Below are positions 13,156 to 21,221 of a stretch of 30,640 nucleotides of DNA, in pieces. The position numbers were made by a program, and so were the translations under genes. Source of the stretch: a virus; the IMG/VR virus record IMGVR_UViG_3300046689_000136, positions 1-30,640 of that record; one strand, 5' to 3'. The first letter of the stretch is position 1. Each line of letters begins with the position of its first letter. The notes under the pieces are model-generated. The model was given only the letters and a program-made list of their open reading frames with translations. It ran no database searches and was not told where the DNA came from.

Positions 13156-14597
13156 ACCCCACCCGGCCAGGCGGGGAAGACGCTGTGTGTGTCCTGCGAC
13201 CAGACTGCCGGCGACACGGCCACGTCTAGCTCGACATAGTCGTAACCGGGTAGCGAGCTCGACAGGGTCGATGCGTTCATCGGGCGTACGCGCATCTGCC
13301 TACCCTCGATGAAGTAATCGTCGGGTGTCGAACCGGTGAAGCCGGTGCCGTGCGGGTAGCCCACCTTGACGTTCAGCATGTCGCTCACATCGGCCTGCGT
13401 CAGGAACGCCCACACGTCTGCCGCTCGGGAGTCGCTCGGGTCGAGCGTCTTGACCTGGAGGGCGGTGATCGCCTCGCGCGGATCCTTCTGGTTCTTGACC
13501 AGGAGCTCGGCGTACTTGAGGCACTCCGTGTAGCGGTCCCAGGTCGGGTGCCCGTTCAGGTTGTCGGTGATCGGCTTACCGGTGAGCAGGTTCTCGATCG
13601 GCGGGGCGGCGTACTGGCCGAAGTCGGTGATGCTCGTCGTGTCCGCGTACACCTGACTGGGGATCTGCGTGTCCTGCGTCCCCTGCGGATAGCAGATCCC
13701 GAGGTTGACGATATTCTGGAGGGCGCGGTCGAACTCGAGGACGCGCATCTGGGTGCGCCCGTCGTCGCGCACGGCCTTGCCGTCACCGAGTTGCCATTCG
13801 TGGTAGTCCCAGCGATCCGTGCCGGCGGCTGCGGCCACAGCAGCGGATGCGATGCGGCCATAGCGCCCGTGGAACACCACGCGGCCCAGGCGATCAACAT
13901 ACAGCGCCGAAATAAATGGGGCGTCAGCTTCGGCGGAATCTCGCAGGGCAGTGAGCGCAGCCTCGTCCGCGTTGTACTTGACCGCTTGGAGCGCGACGTT
14001 GCCGCTGAAGACGACGTACAGCGTGTTCGTGCCGCCGTCGTCGATTCCTGCGTCAGCGAGGATCTGGATGATGCGGACGAACACCTCGTCCGTGGTGGGC
14101 GCGTACCAGACTCCGTCTGCGCCTCCGACGGGAGGTCGGTCACCGGCCAGTCCGGGCGTCAGGCCGAAGCCTGCGAGGTACCCGAACCTGTCCGAGCATG
14201 CCAGCTGGATGTTGCAGTTGATCGGCTGGCCCAGATTGTTGACGGCGGTGTTGTCGAGGACGTAGTGGGCGGCTTCGATGTTGCCGCGGAACTGCGTCTC
14301 CCACGTCTCGAGCACGGGGTCGAACAACTGGAGCATGATCTGCTTGTTGTCGAGCTCCTGGTAGTAGGGCGACGATGCGTTGCGCGGGTCGAAGAGGCCG
14401 TACTTGTTGTCGTTGCAGTAGACGGTCGCCGTCCCCGTATCGGTCGATGCGAGCAAGGTCTGCTTCCCATTGGACAGGTCGAACCCGGACACGAACTGGT
14501 CGGGGAAGTCACCGCCGGGAGCGTCCACCCTCACCCATGTCGGGTTCGGCTCCAGCGGCGTGTCCTCAGGCGCTATGAGTACGCGACCGTCAGGCAC
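13152..14597 (-). CDS. Minor tail protein / tail hub candidate, 481 aa
   Basis: GTG start at 14595-14597 overlaps the tape-measure stop by 8 bases. The protein begins with a strand-rich domain (WVRVDAPGGDFPDQFVSGFD, then TLLASTDTGTATVYCND) followed by a large mixed region and VFVRIIQILADAGIDD. Position directly after the tape measure gene and size fit the distal-tail or hub-like proteins that nucleate the tail in siphoviruses. No lytic motif is visible. The C-terminus overlaps the start of the next minor tail gene. Confidence 0.68.
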   Translation of the reverse strand: MPDGRVLIAPEDTPLEPNPTWVRVDAPGGDFPDQFVSGFDLSNGKQTLLASTDTGTATVYCNDNKYGLFDPRNASSPYYQELDNKQIMLQLFDPVLETWETQFRGNIEAAHYVLDNTAVNNLGQPINCNIQLACSDRFGYLAGFGLTPGLAGDRPPVGGADGVWYAPTTDEVFVRIIQILADAGIDDGGTNTLYVVFSGNVALQAVKYNADEAALTALRDSAEADAPFISALYVDRLGRVVFHGRYGRIASAAVAAAAGTDRWDYHEWQLGDGKAVRDDGRTQMRVLEFDRALQNIVNLGICYPQGTQDTQIPSQVYADTTSITDFGQYAAPPIENLLTGKPITDNLNGHPTWDRYTECLKYAELLVKNQKDPREAITALQVKTLDPSDSRAADVWAFLTQADVSDMLNVKVGYPHGTGFTGSTPDDYFIEGRQMRVRPMNASTLSSSLPGYDYVELDVAVSPAVWSQDTHSVFPAWPGGV

Positions 14598-17301
14598 GGG
14601 CTACGCCGGCGTTCGGGCCGCGGCTCGACGACGGGTTCCCACGCCGGTAGCGCTGCTGGTGGACGGTCGTTCTGGCGGCGATCGGCTTGCTGTCGAGGAA
14701 GACGCGGATGTCGAACGAAGCCTGGATCTGACTCGTCCCGCCGCCGGTTCCGGTCGCATAGCGTCCGTGATGCGGTCGGCGGTGCCTGTGGAGTTGTATC
14801 GGCCGTCCGGTCACCGGGTCGATGATGTAGCCGCCTGCCCCGACGCCACTCTCCGGTGTGGTTCCTCCAGGCCCAACACGCGAAAGCCTCTGCTCGAGTT
14901 CCCGTCGTGCCGCCGCTGTAATGCTGAGGCCGGACGTGAGCGCCTTGACGCTCGCCTTCTTGTAGTCGCCGTAGGCGCTGCTCGTTCCCGATCCCAACTG
15001 CTGGTTGATCGAGTAAATCTGGTTGTAGATGTCGATCTGCTTCTGGATGTTTCCCTTCGACGACTTGAGTGCGCGCTCGAGCGCGGCCTTCTCTTTGAGC
15101 AGGATCGCCGTCTGGTCGCCGCCGAGCGCCTGGGCCTTCGCGAGCGCCAGTTGGAGTCGAGCCGGGATCGTGAACGAGGTGGCGCTCTGCTGCCTGAGCG
15201 ACGCGAGCGCCTGTTGAGCCTGGATCTCGATCTGGAGCGCGGCCAGTTCGCCCTGCTTGTTCTTCTTGCCTGCCGCTACGGCTGCTTTGGCGGCGGCGAG
15301 GATTCCCCGCTCGGCCCGGATGTCGTCAGCACTCGTCTGGGTGAGTTGCGCTCGAGCCTCTGCCAGCTGGAGATCGATCGGCGTCGTGTAGGAGCTCGCC
15401 GCCGCCTTCTTCGCAGCCGCAATCGTCGCTGCCTGCTGCGCTGCCGTTTGCCGTGCGTTGTCGAGGACCGTCTGCTGAGTCTTCTCGTCTTGCAGCGCCG
15501 CGATGAGTTGGGCTCCCTTGAGGTGCCCTGCTGCGATCTCTCGCTTGATCTGAGCGATGATCGCCTTAGCGGCGGCGACATCATCCGTTGTCGTCTTGGT
15601 GAGTGCAGCCTGCGCGGCAGCTATAGCCTGCGCCACGCTCTCCGCGTATTTCGTGTAGACGACGACCGGGTCTTGCCCTGGGGCGAAACGAATGGGTGGA
15701 GCTAGTCCGCCACGGTTCGGGGAGTCTGAGCCTGTAAGAGGTGCTCGCAACCTCGGGCCATTGATGTTGTGGCCGAGGATGTAATCCCCTGCCGTGACCA
15801 CGCTCTTCGTCGCACTGACGAACGACTGACCGAGATCCTTCAGGTTGCTGACGACGAAACCGAACGGACCCAGATCCGACTTGGCGCGGTTCTGGAGGTT
15901 CTTGTAGAAGTTGGAGTTCAGGACAATGACCGCGGTAGCGGCGACGATCGCGGCGATGTTCGCGTTCGACAGTCCACCGAGCGCCGCCCTGCCTTCTGCC
16001 CCGCGCGCAGCGCCGGTAGCACCGGCACCAACGCCAGCGGCTACGGCTCCCTCCTGGGCTGTTGCTGCTGCCCCCGCCGATTCGGCAACCAGCCCCCAAC
16101 TGGCCGCAAGCTTCTCGACGCCGAGCACAGCCTTGAAAATCTCCCTGCCGAGGTAGAGCTCGAAGATGATCTTCAGCGTGTTGCCGAAGCTGCCCGTGAC
16201 CCTGTCGACGGTCGAGATGATCGCGCCGATCGTGTGGAAGACGCCACCGGCAATAGCGAGCGCCTCGTTCAGGTCGCGCTGCAAGTGACCGGTCTGCGTC
16301 ATCTTGGCGAGCCAGTCCGTGATTGCCGTTGTCGCGCGCGTGAACGCCGGCAGGAGCGCGGTGCCGATCGTCTCCTCGGTGTTGACCAGGGCGGCGTGGA
16401 ACTTGTCCGAGACGGTCGCGCCAGCTGCTGCCTGTCCTGCGTACTTCTGCTGCACGAACGTGAGCGCCTCGAGCACACTCGACCCCTTGGGGACGATGAT
16501 GTTCAGGCGGCGAAGGGCGCTGAACGATCCCTCGGCTGCTTTCGCCAGGGCGTTCGATGCGGCGGCGAGACTGATCCCACGCCCACGCGCCACGTCGGCC
16601 GCGACGGAGTTCAGATGGAGTGAGTTGGTGACGTTGTCTGTGGCGCGGAACAGCGTCGTGAATGACTGCAACAACTCCTGGTTCGTGAACCCGGAGATGT
16701 GGGAAAGCTTCAGGTCGGCCTGATCGATCCGCTGGCCGTACTGGTCCCATGACTTGCCGCTTGTCGTGAGTTGCGTGTCGATCTGGCGTTGCGTCTTCTG
16801 AAGCAGGATCGCTGCCCTGATCGATGCCGAGATGAGCGTCGCACCGCCGGCGATGGCGATGAACCCGGTGGAGGCGAACGCAAGCGAACGTCCGAGAGAG
16901 GATGCGGCTCCGGATCCTGCGAGTGCGCCACGCGTGAACTTGCCGAGATCGCGCTCGCCAGTCTTAGCCGCATTAGATGCGCCAAGGGTCGCTGCGGTGG
17001 TGAGTCCTAGCGACGAGTTGAGGCGAGCCTGTCCTCTGTCCGCGAGCAGAGTGGCTCTCGCCCTAGTCTCCGCGCTCGCCGTTGCAGACACAGCGAGTTC
17101 ACGCAATCCAGCAATCTGCCTCTGGACCGCCGCATCGGCCCTAAGCGACGCCTTGACCTGATTGTCCGCCGAGATCGATACCTCTTCACCGACGCCGAGT
17201 GCCGTCTTGCCGAACTTTGTCATCGACGCAGTCGCGGTGTCCTGAGTCTTCAGGAACTGCGCGGCGTCCATGACGAGACGGACGATGAGCGGAGCAGCCA
17301 C
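14590..17301 (-). CDS. Tape measure protein, 903 aa
   Basis: This is the longest gene of the window and follows the G/G-T chaperones and one small gene. GTG start at 17299-17301 shares one base with the preceding TAG. The N-terminal 130 residues form alanine-rich helices (RADAAVQRQIAGLRELAVSA). A hydrophobic stretch follows at about 140-167 (AFASTGFIAIAGGATLISAS). Then comes the tape-measure-like segment KSWDQYGQRIDQADLKLS with FTNQELLQSFTTLFRAT (about 184-220). A second hydrophobic segment lies near 455 (IAAIVAATAVIVLN). The C-terminal 350 residues are repeated A/Q/K-rich coiled coil. It should set tail length; at roughly 0.15 nm per residue this predicts about 135 nm. No lytic transglycosylase or peptidase domain is visible. 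Confidence 0.92.
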   Translation of the reverse strand: MAAPLIVRLVMDAAQFLKTQDTATASMTKFGKTALGVGEEVSISADNQVKASLRADAAVQRQIAGLRELAVSATASAETRARATLLADRGQARLNSSLGLTTAATLGASNAAKTGERDLGKFTRGALAGSGAASSLGRSLAFASTGFIAIAGGATLISASIRAAILLQKTQRQIDTQLTTSGKSWDQYGQRIDQADLKLSHISGFTNQELLQSFTTLFRATDNVTNSLHLNSVAADVARGRGISLAAASNALAKAAEGSFSALRRLNIIVPKGSSVLEALTFVQQKYAGQAAAGATVSDKFHAALVNTEETIGTALLPAFTRATTAITDWLAKMTQTGHLQRDLNEALAIAGGVFHTIGAIISTVDRVTGSFGNTLKIIFELYLGREIFKAVLGVEKLAASWGLVAESAGAAATAQEGAVAAGVGAGATGAARGAEGRAALGGLSNANIAAIVAATAVIVLNSNFYKNLQNRAKSDLGPFGFVVSNLKDLGQSFVSATKSVVTAGDYILGHNINGPRLRAPLTGSDSPNRGGLAPPIRFAPGQDPVVVYTKYAESVAQAIAAAQAALTKTTTDDVAAAKAIIAQIKREIAAGHLKGAQLIAALQDEKTQQTVLDNARQTAAQQAATIAAAKKAAASSYTTPIDLQLAEARAQLTQTSADDIRAERGILAAAKAAVAAGKKNKQGELAALQIEIQAQQALASLRQQSATSFTIPARLQLALAKAQALGGDQTAILLKEKAALERALKSSKGNIQKQIDIYNQIYSINQQLGSGTSSAYGDYKKASVKALTSGLSITAAARRELEQRLSRVGPGGTTPESGVGAGGYIIDPVTGRPIQLHRHRRPHHGRYATGTGGGTSQIQASFDIRVFLDSKPIAARTTVHQQRYRRGNPSSSRGPNAGVARA

Positions 17302-17747
17302 TAGAACGTCCTCGTCACGGTTCCGATGACATGGTCAACCGTGTTCAAGACCTGAACACGGTTCCCCTCGAGTGCGGGGTCGTACGACTTGCCGAGCATC
17401 AGGGTCGCGAAGTTCGGGCGACGGAGCGCCGAGTCATTCCTGGCCCGTGCGCCCTTCTCGGTCGGGACCATGTACACCTCTTTCGTGTTCTGGCCCGTCT
17501 TCTGCACCGACCATGCGGGGAGCACCGGCCCGATGAACGACTTCTTCTTCGCCGCACCCTTCCTGGCCCGTGCCATGCCGCTGATCCGGGTGAGGGCGAG
17601 CCTGTCCGCCTCCCGTTTGATCGGCTGGACGGCGATCGTCAGTCCGATCCGCATCGCCTTGAGGAGTGCGGGGCTGGTCGCCTTCAGGTCACGCTCGAGT
17701 TCCGTGAACCCGGCCAGGATCACAGGGTTCTCAATGCGTCCGGCCAT
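17301..17747 (-). CDS. HK97-gp10-like tail/neck protein, 148 aa
   Basis: ATG at 17745-17747 follows directly after the TAG of the frameshifted chaperone. The sequence LAGFTELERDLKATSPALLKAM then PIKREADRLALTRIS and a beta-rich C-terminus match the HK97 gp10-like pattern of tail-completion proteins. A basic middle segment (RARKGAAKKKSF) is typical. In most phages this family is encoded in the neck region before the major tail protein. Here it lies between the chaperone and the tape measure, so its job may differ from the standard one. Confidence 0.65.
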   Translation of the reverse strand: MAGRIENPVILAGFTELERDLKATSPALLKAMRIGLTIAVQPIKREADRLALTRISGMARARKGAAKKKSFIGPVLPAWSVQKTGQNTKEVYMVPTEKGARARNDSALRRPNFATLMLGKSYDPALEGNRVQVLNTVDHVIGTVTRTF

Positions 17748-18331
17748 CTAGTCCTCCTCGCCGGACGAGAACTTGGCGTCGAACATGTCGACCGCTGCCA
17801 TCAGGTCACCGGGTGTCAACTCGCCAATGCCTCCGGTGTTTCCTGGACCGACGGCCGGGAGGATGTGTCCGATTCGGAAGTCCCAGTAGTAGCGGGGTTC
17901 TCGTCCGAGCTCTCCGAACTCTTCCGCGAAACGCTCCCAGAAGGATCGCTCGTAGAGGGCTTCCTTGTCAGCGATGATTCGTCGGGCTTCGGCGTCGACT
18001 CCAGGTCCAAAGGGACTTCACCGTCGCCCACGCCCTCGAGTGACTTCTGTGCCTCCTCGAGATCCACTTGGCCGACGATCTTCGCGATCTCGTCGAAGCT
18101 CATCTCAGGATGAACGTGCCGGTACGAGATGTGCATGATCGCGGAGATCCCATCCGGGTCGACGTACAAGGCATCGGCCGACTGCGCGGCGAGATCACGG
18201 AAGTTCCAGCCCGTGTACCTCTTGACGATCCGGTGGTCGTCCATGGTGAGGTTCTCCGGCTCCTGGTAGACCTCACCGTCGATCGTGTAGCCGTACTCCT
18301 GCTCAGTCTCCGTTGTGGTTTCAGCGTCCAC
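17748..18331 (-). CDS. Tail assembly chaperone G-T fusion made by -1 ribosomal frameshift, 194 aa
   Basis: The first 108 codons are those of the G protein, up to TTG in CCCTTTG. Slippage back one base puts ribosomes in a frame that reads GPGVDAEARRIIADKEALYE, then RSFWERFAEEFGELGREPRYY and HILPAVGPGNTGGIGELTPG, ending at TAG 17748-17750. This 86-residue T extension has a clear protein-like pattern, whereas the zero-frame continuation is a serine/threonine-rich low-complexity tail. G and G-T chaperones hold the tape measure during tail assembly, as established for lambda and many siphoviruses. Confidence 0.85.
17816..18331 (-). CDS. Tail assembly chaperone G (zero-frame product)
   Basis: I chose GTG at 18329-18331, six bases after GAAAGGG; a GTG ten codons further upstream lacks such a site. 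The product starts VDAETTTETEQEYGYTIDGE and has a compact helical domain (HRIVKRYTGWNFRDLAAQSA, MSFDEIAKIVGQVDLEEAQK). After the frameshift site it continues as an S/T/E/P-rich tail (TRKPSTSDPSGSVSRKSSES) to TGA. The gene lies between the major tail protein and tape measure genes, the classical place of lambda gpG. Confidence 0.83.
   Translation of the reverse strand: MDAETTTETEQEYGYTIDGEVYQEPENLTMDDHRIVKRYTGWNFRDLAAQSADALYVDPDGISAIMHISYRHVHPEMSFDEIAKIVGQVDLEEAQKSLEGVGDGEVPLDLESTPKPDESSLTRKPSTSDPSGSVSRKSSESSDENPATTGTSESDTSSRPSVQETPEALAS
18008..18014 (-). promoter_or_regulatory. Programmed -1 frameshift slippery site CCCTTTG
   Basis: On the minus strand the heptamer is read C-CCT-TTG in the G frame. 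It fits the X-XXY-YYZ rule exactly, with CCT and TTG able to re-pair as CCC and TTT. It lies 108 codons into the G protein, and the -1 frame after it is open for 86 codons with protein-like sequence. This is a recoding site of the kind conserved in tail assembly chaperone genes. Confidence 0.85.
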
Positions 18332-18409
18332 GCGTAGCCCTTTCTGTTGGGAATCCCCCACCCCACGCCGGCAGGGGACTCAGGTGTGATGCGAATGCTC
18401 CGGCACCTC

Positions 18410-18817
18410 TTACGAGGTCGTGATGCCGTTGGTGTCCGCGATCCTGAACGTCGCGGTCGTCTTGTACGGCTGGCCGCGAGCGGCGGAAGGATCGTACGTC
18501 CGCAGCTGGCAGTTGCCGTGGTACGTCGTCCGGGTGTTGTCGATCAACCCGTCCGGTTGCCAGGACACCTGGAAGATCGTCCTGTTCTGATGGAGCGGGA
18601 ACAGGAGCGCTTCCGTCTCCTTGGTGATGAACACGTCTCCGGTGAAGCCCTCCGCGCGGGTACCGGACAATGTCTCGTCCGCACCTGACACGCTGAAGCC
18701 GGACACGTCCACGTCCTGGTCGTCCGACGTGAAGCCGAACGTGTCGAACGCGTTGCTCATGTCGACGCCGTCCACGGTGATGCGATCGTGGAGAGCGACT
18801 TTCTTCGTGTAAGTCAC
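18410..18817 (-). CDS. Major tail (tube) protein, 135 aa
   Basis: ATG at 18815-18817 overlaps the preceding gene's stop. The protein is all-beta: KVALHDRITVDGVDMSNAFD, GFTSDDQDVDVSGFSVSG, GFTGDVFITKETEALLFP and FQVSWQPDGLIDNTRTTYHG. Size (135 aa), beta content and position just before the chaperone and tape-measure genes are those of siphovirus tail tube subunits. It should polymerise in hexameric rings around the tape measure. It has no added Ig-like domain. As the most abundant tail protein and the near neighbour of the glycosyltransferase cassette, it is a good candidate glycan acceptor. Confidence 0.78.
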   Translation of the reverse strand: MTYTKKVALHDRITVDGVDMSNAFDTFGFTSDDQDVDVSGFSVSGADETLSGTRAEGFTGDVFITKETEALLFPLHQNRTIFQVSWQPDGLIDNTRTTYHGNCQLRTYDPSAARGQPYKTTATFRIADTNGITTS

Positions 18818-19050
18818 TTGATTCCTCCTCTCTCGGTGACTGTTGCATCAGCCGACGACGATGTCGGCCAATCCTCGGGGAGTCCGTAATGGCCCTCCGA
18901 AAGCTCGGGGTCGACCTGGGCGATCACGATCACGTTGCCGCGCGCGATGCCGCGCTCGAGCGCAGGGTCGAGCTTCGTCACGAACTGGTCACCCGGCTTG
19001 TGACCCCGGTACTCGCGCTGGCCTTGCACCTCCAGCAGCAGGTACTTCAC
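18814..19050 (-). CDS. Small tail-region protein, 78 aa
   Basis: GTG at 19048-19050 shares GTGA with the stop of the last glycosyltransferase gene. The protein starts VKYLLLEVQGQREYRGHKPG and contains DQFVTKLDPALERGIARGNVIVIAQ, then an acidic tail. The KPGDQF ... ALERGIARGNV order occurs in short phage proteins lying between neck and tail tube genes. Function unknown. The coupling to the glycosyltransferase upstream and major tail protein downstream makes it part of the same translation chain. Confidence 0.65.
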   Translation of the reverse strand: MKYLLLEVQGQREYRGHKPGDQFVTKLDPALERGIARGNVIVIAQVDPELSEGHYGLPEDWPTSSSADATVTERGGIK

Positions 19051-19808
19051 GCCGCCACCAAGGCCAGGGCGGCGTAATAGGAGCGCATCTCGTCGAGTGC
19101 CTCCTCCGGGTAGAAGTCCGCGAGCTCCACGAACGGGTCGGCCGGTGAGGATGCCCCGTGGATCGCGGTCACCTCTTTGTACGAGTTCAACTGGCTTCCT
19201 GGCGTCTTCCAGTCGACAATCTGTCGTGGGTGAAGGTTCCAATGCTTCACCTCCAGGTCGGGATGGGCGATGCGGATGTTGGACAGGATCGAGGTGTCGC
19301 AGCCGCGCATCCGGTCTTCGTCGGCTGGCCGGTAGCCGAGCACCTCGAGCAGCTGCCTCGGGATGATCCTGATGCCCGACCCTCCGTCGTACCTGATCGT
19401 GGGCGAGCAGATTTCCCGGCCATCCTCACGGACGAACGACATCTGCTGGAAGCCGAAGATCGTGTTGGTCGGCGGCAGCGGTTCAGTGAAGAGACGATGG
19501 TCGAGCCAGTCGTCGGATCCGCAGGGGACGACGTAGTCGACCGGGTTCGAGTTGTAGCGCGGGTCGGTCGCCAACTGGATGCCGTCGTTGAACTTGGCGG
19601 ACGTGTAGTCGTTCTCGCGGATCACCCAGCCGAACCTGAGATCGTGCGGCCAGAGATCCTCCAGCGTGTCCGCGTCCGACACGACCACGGCACTCGCCAT
19701 GACCCCGTCCTCAATCAGCGCATCGCACGTCCGGCGTAGCTGGCGCAGGCAGATCCGGGCGAGCTCCAGACGACCGTGGACAGGGACGCAGAACCAGAGC
19801 GTCTTCAC
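19047..19808 (-). CDS. GT-A-fold glycosyltransferase, 253 aa
   Basis: I chose GTG at 19806-19808, which overlaps the stop of the preceding gene (GTGA). The sequence opens with LWFCVPVHGRLELARICLRQ, the N-terminal strand and helix of family 2-like transferases. SAVVVSDADTLEDL is at 39-52, and NDYTSAKFNDGIQLA at 66-80 resembles the family's 'k.naGi..A' helix. VVPCGSDDWLD (93-103) supplies a DxD-like metal/nucleotide-sugar site. The C-terminal half contains IIPRQLLEVLGYRPADED. It would transfer a sugar to an unknown acceptor. It is the last gene of the carbohydrate cassette; the acceptor may be a virion protein. Confidence 0.78.
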   Translation of the reverse strand: MKTLWFCVPVHGRLELARICLRQLRRTCDALIEDGVMASAVVVSDADTLEDLWPHDLRFGWVIRENDYTSAKFNDGIQLATDPRYNSNPVDYVVPCGSDDWLDHRLFTEPLPPTNTIFGFQQMSFVREDGREICSPTIRYDGGSGIRIIPRQLLEVLGYRPADEDRMRGCDTSILSNIRIAHPDLEVKHWNLHPRQIVDWKTPGSQLNSYKEVTAIHGASSPADPFVELADFYPEEALDEMRSYYAALALVAA

Positions 19809-20611
19809 GCGGCCACCGGGGACATGTGGAAGGCATTCGCCCACCAGTCAGGATGGATCAGCATGTGCAGTTGCTTCGGATCGTCTGGGGATTGTGGTGG
19901 CTTTTCCGTCGTGACGTAGGCGCTGAACAGAGCCGAGATGTGCAGGAAGTCTTCCGGGTTCCACTTGCCGCCGGAGTCGCTGAAGCGGAAGTTGTACGGC
20001 AGAGCGCAGAAGAGCGCCTCGTACTCGAGGCCGAAGTCCGCGAGCGGTCGCGGCTGCAAAAAGAGGCTGACCGCACCACGGTTGATCTCGCGCGCGCCCC
20101 CCTCGACGATCGTGTCCCCCACTTGTCCGCGCTTGCACTCGAGGAACTGCTCGTCGTTGGCGAACCATTGCTCGCCCTCTCTCGCCTCGCTGCTGCACAG
20201 CCTGTCGCCGTGTCCGGCGGCACCGATCACGTCGTGCCCGAGGCCGCGCAGCCGCGCAAGCGCCTCCTCGAGGATCTCGTCCGGGTTGCGGCCGGTGCGG
20301 AGCGCATCCGCGAGAGCGTTGACGTGGATGCCGATCTCGTGGCCGTATAGAGCGATCACCTCCAGGTAGGACTCGAACCCTGGCTGATCCCAATAGCCCG
20401 ACCCGTGGAGGATGTAGTAGCTGGAGCGATAGCCGCGCTCAGCCTCCCACGCAGCCATATTCGTAGCGGTGAGAAGCGACATTTGGCTGTCGCAGTCGTG
20501 GCGCATCCCGATCGCGTTCGGAGCACGATCGCCAGCGACGACCTCACGCAGGGGGATGACACGGTCGGCCTTCGACATGAACAGCGTGTCGAGATCCTCC
20601 AGGTCAGCCAT
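19805..20611 (-). CDS. NodB-like polysaccharide deacetylase-type protein, 268 aa
   Basis: I chose ATG at 20609-20611; upstream in-frame codons overlap the previous gene's end. RHDCDSQ (residues 37-43) is like the metal-binding D-D motif of NodB-fold deacetylases. YGHEIGIHVNAL (89-100) gives the H-x4-H pair, and GAAGHGDRLC (130-139) resembles a later active-site loop. The C-terminus LIHPDWW is a typical last histidine strand. Enzymes of this fold remove acetyl or related groups from sugars using a metal. Adjacent glycosyltransferases suggest that the substrate is a nascent glycan. Confidence 0.75.
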   Translation of the reverse strand: MADLEDLDTLFMSKADRVIPLREVVAGDRAPNAIGMRHDCDSQMSLLTATNMAAWEAERGYRSSYYILHGSGYWDQPGFESYLEVIALYGHEIGIHVNALADALRTGRNPDEILEEALARLRGLGHDVIGAAGHGDRLCSSEAREGEQWFANDEQFLECKRGQVGDTIVEGGAREINRGAVSLFLQPRPLADFGLEYEALFCALPYNFRFSDSGGKWNPEDFLHISALFSAYVTTEKPPQSPDDPKQLHMLIHPDWWANAFHMSPVAA

Positions 20612-20624
20612 GTTGAACGGTGCC

Positions 20625-21221
20625 CTAGACCGCATCCCGCACCTCACGTCCACGCCGGATCGCCTCAGTCTTCAAAGCGACGGCGTTCTCCATATGCGCC
20701 ATCCGGTTGTCGGCATTGCCCCAGTCGAGCTCCTCGAAGCGAAGAGGCAACTGCACGGTCGGAGTGATGACGCCGATGATCGTGTCCGACCACATGCGGA
20801 AGAAGTCGTCGTGCGGGTAGTGCTCCAGGTAGCGGAGGTGCGCGTCCAGCCAGAGCTCGCGATTGCTGATCGAACCAGAGCCGGGGAAGACGAGGTCGTC
20901 GTAGCCGCCTTCGATCCCCTGCCGACGCGCTCCGTCCGACCAGTCCTTCCACATGCAGCCGACAAGATGCGTGGGCGAGTATGCGGCCAGGATCTGCATC
21001 TGGCTCTCGGGCGTGTGGACGATGTCGTCGTCCTGGCTGTAGATGATCTCGGTCGGGGCTCGCAACGCGCCGAGCAGCCGCCCGTACGTCATCTGGTCCT
21101 TCTCCTCGCGGCTGTTGTCCCAGACGATCACCTCAGGGAAGACGAGCGTGTCGATGATCGGATCCAGCGGCACATCGCCGCGCGTCACGATCACCGCGGT
21201 CACGTCACTTGGCGACAGCAA
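20625..21221 (-). CDS. GT-A-fold glycosyltransferase, 198 aa
   Basis: TTG at 21219-21221 follows GGGAGG by six bases; GTG at 21203 is an alternative. The short protein begins VTAVIVTRGDVPLDPIIDTL, then EVIVWDNSREE at 30-40. RAPTEIIYSQDDDIVH (54-69) has a clear DDD nucleotide-sugar site, and LVFPGSGSISNRELW suits the acceptor loop. MWSDTIIGVITPTVQ follows. It has the size and motifs of compact bacterial and phage GT-A transferases. It overlaps the preceding transferase gene by 17 bases, which implies coupled translation and a shared pathway. Confidence 0.78.
   Translation of the reverse strand: MLSPSDVTAVIVTRGDVPLDPIIDTLVFPEVIVWDNSREEKDQMTYGRLLGALRAPTEIIYSQDDDIVHTPESQMQILAAYSPTHLVGCMWKDWSDGARRQGIEGGYDDLVFPGSGSISNRELWLDAHLRYLEHYPHDDFFRMWSDTIIGVITPTVQLPLRFEELDWGNADNRMAHMENAVALKTEAIRRGREVRDAV

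Noticed and set aside
13350-14825. A 491-codon + strand frame opposite a minor tail gene
   Set aside because: Long only because of high GC; valine/arginine/leucine-rich antisense composition, no RBS, contradicts the tightly coupled minus-strand tail genes.
15581-16750. A 389-codon minus-strand frame inside the tape measure gene
   Set aside because: Out-of-frame reading of the tape measure with arginine-rich low-quality sequence; the tape measure frame is unbroken and has the expected features.
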